From Pseudomonas sp. GM79 (GTDB taxonomy: Bacteria; Pseudomonadota; Gammaproteobacteria; Pseudomonadales; Pseudomonadaceae), in NCBI RefSeq assembly GCF_000282495.1, contig NZ_AKJE01000066.1:1-64000 (forward strand): a stretch of 64,000 nucleotides of DNA. Reading direction: 5' to 3'. This document shows, one piece after another, positions 10,268-19,258 of the stretch. The notes beneath the pieces were generated by a model. That model searched no databases. It was not told where the DNA came from and worked only from the letters and a program-made list of their open reading frames with translations. Every line of letters begins with the position of its first letter. The first letter of the stretch is position 1. A program made the translations under genes and the position numbers.

Positions 10268-11274
10268 CTGCTGGCCTGCAAGGCTCGTTGATGGTGGACG
10301 TCGCCGGTACCTGGCTGACGGCCGAAGATCGCCAATTGTTGCGCCAGCCCGAAGTGGGCGGCCTGATCATTTTTGCCCGCAACATCGAACATCCGCGTCA
10401 GGTGCGCGAATTGAGCGCTTCGATCCGCGCCATTCGTCCCGATCTGCTGCTGGCGGTGGATCAAGAGGGCGGTCGGGTTCAACGGCTTCGTCAGGGCTTC
10501 GTGCGGTTGCCAGCCATGCGCGCCATCGCCGATAACCCGAATGCCGAAGACCTGGCCGAGCAGTGTGGCTGGATCATGGCGACCGAAGTGCTCGCGGTCG
10601 GTCTCGACCTGAGCTTCGCCCCCGTGCTGGACCTGGATTACCAGCGCAGTGCGGTGGTTGGCACTCGTTCGTTCGAAGGTGATCCCGAGCGTGCAGCCTT
10701 GCTCGCCGGTGCATTTATTCGTGGCATGAATAGCGCGGGAATGGCCGCCACCGGCAAGCATTTCCCGGGTCATGGCTGGGCCGAAGCCGATTCCCACGTC
10801 GCGATTCCCAACGATGAGCGCAGCCTCGACGAAATCCGCGCCAACGATCTTGTGCCGTTTGCGCGATTGAGCAAACAACTGGCTGCCGTCATGCCAGCCC
10901 ACGTTATTTATCCACAAGTCGATTCCCAGCCTGCAGGTTTCTCCCGTCGCTGGTTGCAGGACATCCTGCGCGGCGAGCTGCAGTTCGATGGGGTGATCTT
11001 CAGTGATGACCTGTCGATGGCCGGTGCTCACGTGGTTGGCGATGCTGCCAGTCGCATCGAAGCGGCATTGACCGCCGGTTGTGACATGGGCCTGGTGTGC
11101 AACGATCGCGCAGCTGCCGAGCTGGCCTTGAGCGCCGCCCAGCGTTTGAAGGTCAAACCTTCGGCGCGTATTGCGCGGATGCGCGGGCAGGCGTACGCCA
11201 GCACCGAATACCGTCAAGACCCGCGCTGGCTAGCGGCCATCGGCGCGCTCAGAGAAGCTCAGTTGATTGATTAA
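10264..11274 (+). CDS. nagZ: Beta-N-acetylglucosaminidase NagZ
   Basis: A cytosolic glycoside hydrolase family 3 enzyme that removes GlcNAc from anhydromuropeptides in cell-wall recycling. In pseudomonads its product (anhydroMurNAc-peptide) signals AmpR-dependent beta-lactamase induction. The 336 residues are the single-domain short form. The GH3/NagZ motif KHFPGH lies at 165-170, the catalytic His of the flexible loop is H178 (ADSHVAIP), and the nucleophile region FSDDLSMAG has D248. The start follows AAGGAATCTCT. The next gene begins 12 nt downstream, so the pair is co-transcribed. Confidence 0.96.
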   Translation: MTAGLQGSLMVDVAGTWLTAEDRQLLRQPEVGGLIIFARNIEHPRQVRELSASIRAIRPDLLLAVDQEGGRVQRLRQGFVRLPAMRAIADNPNAEDLAEQCGWIMATEVLAVGLDLSFAPVLDLDYQRSAVVGTRSFEGDPERAALLAGAFIRGMNSAGMAATGKHFPGHGWAEADSHVAIPNDERSLDEIRANDLVPFARLSKQLAAVMPAHVIYPQVDSQPAGFSRRWLQDILRGELQFDGVIFSDDLSMAGAHVVGDAASRIEAALTAGCDMGLVCNDRAAAELALSAAQRLKVKPSARIARMRGQAYASTEYRQDPRWLAAIGALREAQLID

Positions 11275-12024
<750 letters not shown>

Positions 12025-12049
12025 TCGATCGTTAAACCGAACGGACCCC

Positions 12050-12138
12050 TTCGCGGGCAAGCCTCGCTCCTACGGATTTGGGTCGTTCGCCGACAATGCG
12101 AACGACTCAAGTCTGTAGGAGCGAGGCTTGCCCGCGAA
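12050..12138. repeat. REPIN (GTAGGAGCGAGGCTTGCCCGCGAA type)
   Basis: Two REP arms in inverted order (12050-12073 and 12115-12138) are exact 24-nt complements separated by 41 nt. It fills the space between the convergent thioinosine phosphorylase and SNF2 helicase genes. Confidence 0.9.
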
Positions 12139-12157
12139 AGCGATCTACAGATCGACG

Positions 12158-14848
12158 CTACTTATCAATTTTCTCCGGCAACGGCGCAAACAACGCCTCG
12201 ATATCATCGCTCTGCAACTTCCAGTCTCCGGTTTTGCGCCCATCCAGCACGCCTGCGGCAAGATCGGATTTTTCCTTCTGCAGATGCTGAATTTTCTCTT
12301 CCACCGTGCCCCTGGCAATCATCTTGTAGACGAATACCGGCTTCTCCTGACCAATGCGATACGCACGATCAGTCGCCTGATTTTCCGTCGCCGGGTTCCA
12401 CCAGGGATCGTAGTGAATCACCGTATCGGCTTCGGTCAGGTTCAGCCCCACACCGCCGGCCTTCAAGCTGATCAGAAAGATCTGACGTTTGCCGCTCTGG
12501 AATTCCTTCACTGGCGTGCGTCGGTCGCGGGTCTGGCCGGTCAGGATCGCATACGCCACGTCACGTTTTTTCAGCTCATCCTCGATCAACGACAGCATTG
12601 AAGTGAACTGCGAAAACAGCAGAATCCGCCGACCTTCTTCGAACAACTCTTCAAGCATTTCCATCAGGCTATCAAGCTTGCCGGAGGTACTGCCGCGCGC
12701 GGGCAGGGCGGCATCGTTGACCAGGCGTAAATCGCAGCACACCTGACGCAGCTTCAGCAGGGCCTCAAGAATGATGATCTGGCTGCGCGCCACGCCTTTG
12801 CGAGTGATCTCGTCGCGGACTTTCTTGTCCATGGCCAGGCGCATGGTTTCGTATACGTCGCGCTGGGCTTCGTTGAGTTCGACCCAATGGATGATCTCGG
12901 TTTTCGGCGGCAGTTCGGTGGCCACCTGTTCCTTGGTTCTGCGCAGCAGGAACGGTTTTATCCGACCGTTGAGGTGCTGGAGTCTTACGTCGCTGGCACG
13001 CTTTTCTATCGGTACGCGGTAATCGCGGTTGAAGCTTTTCACGTCACCGAGCCAGCCGGGCAGCAGGAAGTGGAACAGCGACCACAGCTCACCGAGGTGA
13101 TTTTCCAGTGGCGTGCCACTCAGGCACAGGCGCTGGCGAGCATTCAGCTCGCGGGCGGCGTGGGCGGCCTTGCTGTTGGGGTTCTTGATGTACTGTGCTT
13201 CATCCAGCACCAATACGTGCAACGGCTGCGCGGCGAGGCGTTCGACGTCCTTGGGCAGCAGCGCATAAGTGGTCAGAATCAGGTCGTAGTCGGCCAGATC
13301 GCCGAAGTGCTTCTTGCGACTGGCGCCGTACAGCGCCAGCACTTTGAGCTGAGGCGTGAAATGCGCGGCTTCGTCGAGCCAGTTGGGGATCAGGCTGGTG
13401 GGCATGACTACCATGCACGGCCGATCGAGGCGCCCGGCATTCTTCTCGCTGAGAATGTGCGCCAGGGTCTGTAGGGTTTTGCCCAGGCCCATGTCGTCCG
13501 CGAGAATCCCGCCGACTTCCAGTTGCCGCAACGACTGCATCCAGCTCAGGCCTTCCAGCTGATACGGGCGCAAGGTGGCATTCAACCCTTCGGGTGCCAC
13601 CGCGGTGTGGTCTTTGATGTCACGCAGGCGCTGGGCAAAGGTGCGGATCTGCTCGCCACCTTCCCAGAGCAGCGGCAGGCCTTCCAGCGGATTCAGGCGC
13701 GTGGCGTCGGCCTTGCTCAGGCGCAGCGTGGTTTCACCGGGCTCTTGCAGGTAAAACTCGCCGAGAGTGGCCAGCACCGGTTTCAAGCGGCCGAAGGGCA
13801 GGGCGACCTGCAGCGGGCCTTGGTCGGTGCTGCGGCGCTGCGGGATGTTCACCAGAATCAATTCGTCGTCGCGGCGTCGGGCGAGGCGTTCCGGGTTGAG
13901 AAGCTCGGTATGGGAGCGCATCAGGTTTAACAGGATCGGCAACAGGCTCAGCCGTTCGCCGTTGACGATGATCCCCAATTCCAGGTCGAACCAGTCGCGC
14001 TCCGGTGCCTGCTCGACGGTGGCGTACCAGTCTTCAACTGCGGTCAGGTCGAAGCCGAAGTCCTCGTCGATCTGCAACTCCCACCCTTGGGTGCGCAGCT
14101 TCGGCAGCTCGTTGAGGGTGAAAGTCAGCCAGGCGCTGTCGTTGACCATCTCGTAGAGTTCGCCGGCACTTTCGGGCAAGGCCTTGCTTTGTCGGGTGGC
14201 GATCTTGAAACCGAGGATTCGCAGCTGTTCCCTGTAGGCCTGTTCGACTTCCGGGTGACGTTTTATCCGCAGCGTCTGCGTCTCCTGGCGGATCAGGATG
14301 TCAGTGTTTTTCTGTCCGCTGACGTATTCATCCAGATAGCTGAAGGACAGCGCCGCGCGATGCTGGATGTAACGCTGCATCTTGCCGTTGCGTGGTTCAA
14401 AGGCACTGAACTCGATACTTGCCAGCCACAGGCGCGGCACCGGTTGCACGTTGTCCACCAACACTTGCGGCGGCGCTTTCGGGCTACGGTTTTCCAGTAC
14501 GGCCTGAAGTTTTTCCAGCAGTTCGGCGTCTTTGGCAGCCGCTGGGTAGGCGAGGGTTTCCTGCACTTGCAGCAACACCGCCGCGCAATGTTTGCAGTTG
14601 CTATGAACCGGGCAGGTGCACGTGGCGTCGATCATCAGCAAGGTGCCTTTGGCCGACTCCCGCAGGCGAATGGTCTGACGGTAAACGTTGCCGCCAGAGC
14701 CTTCGCAACTGGCGGTGATGGTGGCGTCGCCGACTTCGACGATCCTGACGCGGTTTTCCAGCGCGTAGCGGCGGCCACGCTCCAGGCTTTGTTCCTTGAA
14801 TCGGCTGACCCAGGATGTTGCCAGGGGTTTGCTCAGGGTCGGGGGCAC
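12158..14848 (-). CDS. SNF2/HepA-family DEAD/DEAH-type helicase with SWIM zinc finger
   Basis: An 896-residue SNF2-type ATPase. The N-terminal region carries a SWIM zinc-binding motif (CTCPVHSNCKH, about residues 78-88). A helicase core follows from about residue 430: Walker A ADDMGLGKTLQTL, Walker B LVLDEAQYIKN, motif III LCLSGTPLEN, and the C-terminal motifs ILLFSQFTSML, SLKAGGVGLNL and ATDRAYRIGQ. Such proteins remodel protein-DNA or RNA polymerase complexes; the actual substrate of this subgroup is unknown. The start is GTG at 14848, 5 nt after csiV, so it is the last gene of an mfd-csiV-helicase unit. Co-transcription with the transcription-repair coupling factor hints at a role at stalled polymerases, which is inference. 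Confidence 0.88.
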   Translation of the reverse strand: MPPTLSKPLATSWVSRFKEQSLERGRRYALENRVRIVEVGDATITASCEGSGGNVYRQTIRLRESAKGTLLMIDATCTCPVHSNCKHCAAVLLQVQETLAYPAAAKDAELLEKLQAVLENRSPKAPPQVLVDNVQPVPRLWLASIEFSAFEPRNGKMQRYIQHRAALSFSYLDEYVSGQKNTDILIRQETQTLRIKRHPEVEQAYREQLRILGFKIATRQSKALPESAGELYEMVNDSAWLTFTLNELPKLRTQGWELQIDEDFGFDLTAVEDWYATVEQAPERDWFDLELGIIVNGERLSLLPILLNLMRSHTELLNPERLARRRDDELILVNIPQRRSTDQGPLQVALPFGRLKPVLATLGEFYLQEPGETTLRLSKADATRLNPLEGLPLLWEGGEQIRTFAQRLRDIKDHTAVAPEGLNATLRPYQLEGLSWMQSLRQLEVGGILADDMGLGKTLQTLAHILSEKNAGRLDRPCMVVMPTSLIPNWLDEAAHFTPQLKVLALYGASRKKHFGDLADYDLILTTYALLPKDVERLAAQPLHVLVLDEAQYIKNPNSKAAHAARELNARQRLCLSGTPLENHLGELWSLFHFLLPGWLGDVKSFNRDYRVPIEKRASDVRLQHLNGRIKPFLLRRTKEQVATELPPKTEIIHWVELNEAQRDVYETMRLAMDKKVRDEITRKGVARSQIIILEALLKLRQVCCDLRLVNDAALPARGSTSGKLDSLMEMLEELFEEGRRILLFSQFTSMLSLIEDELKKRDVAYAILTGQTRDRRTPVKEFQSGKRQIFLISLKAGGVGLNLTEADTVIHYDPWWNPATENQATDRAYRIGQEKPVFVYKMIARGTVEEKIQHLQKEKSDLAAGVLDGRKTGDWKLQSDDIEALFAPLPEKIDK

Positions 14849-14853
14849 GTCAA

Positions 14854-15429
14854 TTAGTCCGGAACGACTTCTGGAGCTTCCCGTGGCGCGGGCGCTGTGA
14901 GCGAGGTGATCTTGATCAGCAGGCCCAGGTGGCCGTTGTCGAGGAAGTTCAACTGGCCGTTCTTGGTGTGGCTTTCCTGCTTCAGGTGTTCGCTGGCGGT
15001 GACCAGGCCGTTGGCGTCAATCTGATTGACCCAGAAGTCGGCGTCGACGTCGGTGAAGCGCCCCAGTTTCAGGCTCAGAGTGCCTTCGATCGGGAACTGG
15101 CCAAACTGTTCCTTGCCCTCGCTGATCGCCACTTTGCTGGCTTCTTCACCCAGGTTCTGTTGCCAGGCCTTGTGCAACAGCACCGTGTATTCGTTGCTGG
15201 CAGTGAGTTTTTCCACTTCGGGATTAAGGCTCGGTGTGCGAAAGCTGTCGGGGCTGATGCGTTGGGCGCCGGCATCCCAGTCTTCCGGCGCGGCGCGGCT
15301 GACGATGGCGGGCACGGCGTTTTGCCGCACCAGAATCATTTCAACCTGATACAGATCATCGGCAAACGCCGTCGAGGCGAACGGCGAAAACAACGATATC
15401 AACAAGGTCAGTGAGCGAAACAGGCGCAT
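14854..15429 (-). CDS. CsiV family periplasmic protein
   Basis: A 191-residue protein with an N-terminal signal peptide (MRLFRSLTLLISLFSPFAST-AFA, cleavage after about residue 23). The mature part starts DDLYQVEMILVRQ, the typical opening of the CsiV/DUF family (YqhV-like peptidoglycan-associated proteins first described in Vibrio as activators of LpoA-PBP1a). The middle stretch SLKLGRFTDVDADFWV is also characteristic. It starts 10 nt after the mfd stop and ends 5 nt before the helicase. The same mfd-next position exists in PAO1 (PA3003, from memory). The role in Pseudomonas peptidoglycan synthesis is presumed, not shown. Confidence 0.75.
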   Translation of the reverse strand: MRLFRSLTLLISLFSPFASTAFADDLYQVEMILVRQNAVPAIVSRAAPEDWDAGAQRISPDSFRTPSLNPEVEKLTASNEYTVLLHKAWQQNLGEEASKVAISEGKEQFGQFPIEGTLSLKLGRFTDVDADFWVNQIDANGLVTASEHLKQESHTKNGQLNFLDNGHLGLLIKITSLTAPAPREAPEVVPD

Positions 15430-15439
15430 GCGGCGTCCT

Positions 15440-18400
15440 TCAAGCAGTGGTCGGAATGAGGCGCTCGAATAGCGCCTCTACAGTATTAAAACGTTCTTCC
15501 GGGCGCTCCATCGGTACCTGGAATTTGAACATCGTGGCGCCTTCGAATTTGTAGCGTTTGGGCTGGCTCTGGATCAGTTTGATCAGCGTCAGCGGGTCGA
15601 CCGGAGTCTGGGTCGCGAACTCGATACGACCGCCTTGGGGGCCACCGTCGACTTTCTTGATGCCCAGCTGTTCGGCCTGCAATTTCAACGCCGTGATTCG
15701 CACCAGGTTTTTGGTCGGCTCCGGCAGCAGGCCGAAACGGTCGATCATCTCCACTTGCAGGTCCTTGAGGCCTTCCTCATCGGTGGCCGAGGCAATGCGT
15801 TTGTAGAGAATCAGTCGCGCGTGAACATCCGGCAGATAGTCCTCGGGGATCAGCGCCGGTACACGCAGATTGACTTCCGGACCGCCGCCCAGCGGTTGGT
15901 CGAGGTTCGGCTGTTCGCCCTTGCGGATCGACTTCACCGCGCGCTCGAGCATTTCCATGTACAGCGTGAAACCGACGGCCTGGATCTGCCCGCTCTGCCC
16001 ATCGCCCAACAGTTCGCCAGCACCACGGATCTCCAGGTCATTGGTCGCGAGCACGAAGCCCGCGCCGAGGTCTTGGGTGTTGGCAATCGCTTCCAGGCGC
16101 TTTTCTGCGTCGGGAGTGATCTGCTGGCGCGGCGGTGTCAGCAGGTAAGCATACGCCTGGTGGTGGCTGCGACCGACCCGGCCGCGCAATTGGTGCAACT
16201 GCGCCAGGCCGAACTTGTCGGCACGCTCGATGATGATGGTGTTGGCGCTCGGCACGTCGATGCCGGTCTCGATGATGGTCGAGGCGATCAGCACGTTGAA
16301 GCGCTTGTGGTAGAAGTCGCTCATCACTTGTTCGAGATCGCGTTCACGCATCTGCCCGTGGCCGATACCGATCCGTGCTTCCGGCACCAGTTCGGCGAGG
16401 TCGGCGGCGCATTTCTCGATGGTCTTCACGTCGTTGTGCAGGTAGTAGACCTGGCCGCCGCGCAGCAACTCGCGGAGCAGGGCTTCCTTGACCGTGCTCT
16501 TGTTCTGCTCCATGACGAAGGTACGCACCGACAGGCGACGAGCCGGCGGCGTGGCGATGATTGACAGGTCGCGCATGCCCGATACCGCCATGTTCAACGT
16601 GCGCGGAATTGGCGTGGCGGTTAGCGTCAGGATGTCGACTTCACTGCGCAGCGCCTTGAGCTGTTCTTTCTGACGGACACCGAAACGGTGCTCTTCGTCG
16701 ATGATCACCAGCCCGAGGTTTTTGATCTTCACGTCGTCTTGCAGCAGCTTGTGTGTGCCGATGACGATGTCGATCTTGCCTTCGGCCAGGTCCGCGACCG
16801 CGGCGTTGACTTCCTTGGCCGACTTGAAGCGGCTCATCACTTCCACGCTCACCGGCCAGTCGGCGAAGCGGTCGCGGAAGCTGTTGTAGTGTTGCTGGGC
16901 GAGCAGGGTGGTCGGCACCAGAATCGCCACCTGACGACCGCCATGTACCGCGATGAACGCCGCGCGCATCGCCACTTCGGTCTTGCCGAAACCGACGTCG
17001 CCGCAGACCAGGCGATCCATCGGTTTTGGGGCGAGCATGTCGGCGCGCACCGCTTCGATGGTGGTTTGCTGGTCCGGGGTTTCTTCGAACGGGAAACCGG
17101 CGCTGAAGGTCGCGTAATCGGCTTTCGGGTCGGCGAAGGCATAACCTTCGCGAGCGGCGCGGCGGGCATAGATGTCGAGCAACTCGGCGGCCACATCGCG
17201 CACCTGTTCGGCGGCTTTGCGCTTGGCTTTCTGCCAGGTCTCGGAGCCGAGGCGGTGCAGCGGCGCCAGGGCATCGTCGCTGCCGGTGTAGCGGGCGATC
17301 AAGTGCAGGTTGGCTACCGGGACGTACAGCTTGGCGTTCTCGGCATATTCAAGGGTCAGGAATTCGGCGGCTTGATTGTCGATTTCCAGGATCGTCAGCC
17401 CCAGATAGCGGCCGACACCATGATCGATGTGCACCACCGGCGCGCCTTCGCGTAGTTCGGTGAGGTTTTTGATCACTGCATCGTTGTTGGCGTCAGCGCG
17501 TTTCTCGCGACGGCGACGCTGCATCACGCGCTGACCGAACAACGGGCTTTCAGCAACCAGGGCCAGGGCTGGATCGTCCAGCAACAGACCTTCGTCGAGC
17601 GGTGCGATGGTGATCGCCAAGCGCTCCTTGCTGGCGACAAAGTCTGGCCAGCTGTCGACGGTTTTCGGCCGCAGCTTCAGGCGTTCCAGCAATTCCAGCA
17701 GCACTTCACGACGGCCCGCGGACTCGGCGGTAAACAGCACGCGGCCGGGGAATTCGTCGAGGAAACCGGCCAGCGCCGCCAACGGCTGAGTGGCCTTGGC
17801 TTCGATGGCCAGGTTCGGCAGTGGCTGAGCCGGGAAGCGTTCGCGACCGACACCGGTTTCCACGTCCTGTTGACTGGCAACCACACGAGGCCAGCTCTTC
17901 AGGCGGGCAAAGCAATCTTCCACGGGCAAGAACAGCTCGGCCGGTGGCAACAAAGGACGGGATGGGTCGACGCGGCGCTCTTCGTAACGATTACGCACGT
18001 CGTTCCAGAAATTCTCCGCCGCCTGTTCGATGCCCGGCAAAGAGAACACTTGCGTGTCCTGAGGCAGGTAATCGAACAGGGTGGAGGTTTCGTCGAAGAA
18101 CAACGGCAAGTAGTACTCGATACCTGCCGGTGTAATCCCGCTGCTCAAATCCTGAAAGATCGGGCAGCGACGGAAGTCGACATCGAAGCGCTCGCGAAAG
18201 CGCGCCTTGAAACGGGTGACCGCGTCCTTTTGCAGCGGGAACTCCCGCGCCGGCAGCAGGCGAACAGTGTCCACCTTGTCGATTGAGCGCTGGTTTTCCG
18301 GATCGAAGGTACGCAGGGTTTCGATTTCGTCGTCGAACAGATCGATGCGGAAGGGCAGTTTGCTGCCCATCGGGAACAGATCGATCAGCGAGCCGCGCAC

Positions 18401-18889
18401 GGTGAATTCGCCGTGCTCATAAACTGTATCGACGTAACGATAGCCGCTGGCTTCAAGCCGGGTGCGCATTTGCTCGACGTCGAGTTTCTGGCCGACGTCC
18501 AGCACCAGGCTGCTGCCCAGCAAAAATTTGGTCGGCGCCAGGCGGTGCAGGGCCGTGGTGATCGGCACGACCAGCACGCCATGCTCCAGCTCCGGCAACC
18601 GATAAAGGCTGGAGATGCGCTGAGAGATGATGTCCTGATGTGGCGAGAACAGATCGTAGGGCAGGGTTTCCCAGTCGGGGAAATGCAGAACAGGCAAATC
18701 CGGGGCGAAGAAACTCAGCTCCTGTTCCAGCCGTTCGGCACTCTGGCTGTCGGCGGTCAGTAGCAGGGTAAAGCGCTTGGCAGCGCTGGCGGCCTCGGCA
18801 ATGGCCAGGCTCAGGGCGGCACCGGGCAGGTTGCCCCAGTGCTGTTTACCTGCCGCGGCAGGGAGAAGCGGTAGACGCAGAACGGGCAC
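15440..18889 (-). CDS. mfd: Transcription-repair coupling factor Mfd
   Basis: Mfd removes RNA polymerase stalled at DNA lesions and recruits UvrA. The 1149 residues equal the usual length. The N-terminal UvrB-homology module (FFAPDLPVLHFPDWETLPYD), the polymerase-interaction domain (VVHIDHGVGRYLGL), a RecG-like translocase with Walker A CGDVGFGKTEVAMRAA, DEEH box IIDEEHRFGV, and the TRG and C-terminal autoinhibitory domains are in order. The start is GTG at 18889 with a poor ribosome site. An alternative internal start would truncate the UvrB-like module. It is divergent from gap and leads the mfd-csiV-helicase run. Confidence 0.97.
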   Translation of the reverse strand: MPVLRLPLLPAAAGKQHWGNLPGAALSLAIAEAASAAKRFTLLLTADSQSAERLEQELSFFAPDLPVLHFPDWETLPYDLFSPHQDIISQRISSLYRLPELEHGVLVVPITTALHRLAPTKFLLGSSLVLDVGQKLDVEQMRTRLEASGYRYVDTVYEHGEFTVRGSLIDLFPMGSKLPFRIDLFDDEIETLRTFDPENQRSIDKVDTVRLLPAREFPLQKDAVTRFKARFRERFDVDFRRCPIFQDLSSGITPAGIEYYLPLFFDETSTLFDYLPQDTQVFSLPGIEQAAENFWNDVRNRYEERRVDPSRPLLPPAELFLPVEDCFARLKSWPRVVASQQDVETGVGRERFPAQPLPNLAIEAKATQPLAALAGFLDEFPGRVLFTAESAGRREVLLELLERLKLRPKTVDSWPDFVASKERLAITIAPLDEGLLLDDPALALVAESPLFGQRVMQRRRREKRADANNDAVIKNLTELREGAPVVHIDHGVGRYLGLTILEIDNQAAEFLTLEYAENAKLYVPVANLHLIARYTGSDDALAPLHRLGSETWQKAKRKAAEQVRDVAAELLDIYARRAAREGYAFADPKADYATFSAGFPFEETPDQQTTIEAVRADMLAPKPMDRLVCGDVGFGKTEVAMRAAFIAVHGGRQVAILVPTTLLAQQHYNSFRDRFADWPVSVEVMSRFKSAKEVNAAVADLAEGKIDIVIGTHKLLQDDVKIKNLGLVIIDEEHRFGVRQKEQLKALRSEVDILTLTATPIPRTLNMAVSGMRDLSIIATPPARRLSVRTFVMEQNKSTVKEALLRELLRGGQVYYLHNDVKTIEKCAADLAELVPEARIGIGHGQMRERDLEQVMSDFYHKRFNVLIASTIIETGIDVPSANTIIIERADKFGLAQLHQLRGRVGRSHHQAYAYLLTPPRQQITPDAEKRLEAIANTQDLGAGFVLATNDLEIRGAGELLGDGQSGQIQAVGFTLYMEMLERAVKSIRKGEQPNLDQPLGGGPEVNLRVPALIPEDYLPDVHARLILYKRIASATDEEGLKDLQVEMIDRFGLLPEPTKNLVRITALKLQAEQLGIKKVDGGPQGGRIEFATQTPVDPLTLIKLIQSQPKRYKFEGATMFKFQVPMERPEERFNTVEALFERLIPTTA

Positions 18890-19190
18890 GGAAGGTTGAG
18901 CTCCAAGCGTTGCGACAAAGTCGACAATTGTAACGGCCTCAGGTGCCGGCTGTCAGTTGCAGACTGTGTCTATATGCACAAGCTGGGTGAAATGTAGTGG
19001 TAATGACAAAAACTGGCGGTTTGACACTGAAAATGTAGTGCCAAAACCGCTCAGTGTTACGGAGGGTTACGGACACGCCAACGTTGTCGTCGGAAAATTG
19101 ACTGTGCTGAAAGCCCCGGATTTACTGGGCTGGCGCGGGGCGTAATTTTTTTGAACAGGATTTTGTTACCGCTTGTGCGACAGGCGCGCA
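18890..19190. other. Non-coding divergent region between mfd and gap with repeats
   Basis: I see no credible gene here. Two direct repeats, TGAAATGTAGTG (18988-18999) and TGAAAATGTAGTG (19028-19040), lie about 41 bp apart, roughly four helical turns. A GCGGTTT/AAACCGC inverted pair brackets the second copy. These could be operators for mfd or gap. Confidence 0.5.
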
Positions 19191-19219
19191 TTGCTACGGG
19201 AGGCACTCGGCGGCATAAT
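19191..19219 (+). promoter_or_regulatory. Putative sigma70 promoter of gap
   Basis: TTGCTA (19191-19196), a 17-nt spacer and CATAAT (19214-19219) lie 39 nt upstream of the GTG start of gap. Confidence 0.55.
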
Positions 19220-19258
19220 GTAGCCCCTTTTTTCTGCCCCTACATGTGGAAGGTTACC

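Noticed and set aside
12078-12290. Frames reading through the REPIN at 12050
   Set aside because: Sequence consists of translated REP arms (Arg/Ser/Ala/Cys runs), a known annotation artefact.
18957-19145. 62-codon plus-strand frame between mfd and gap
   Set aside because: No ribosome site, Trp/Cys-rich random-looking sequence, lies over repeats and upstream of the gap promoter.
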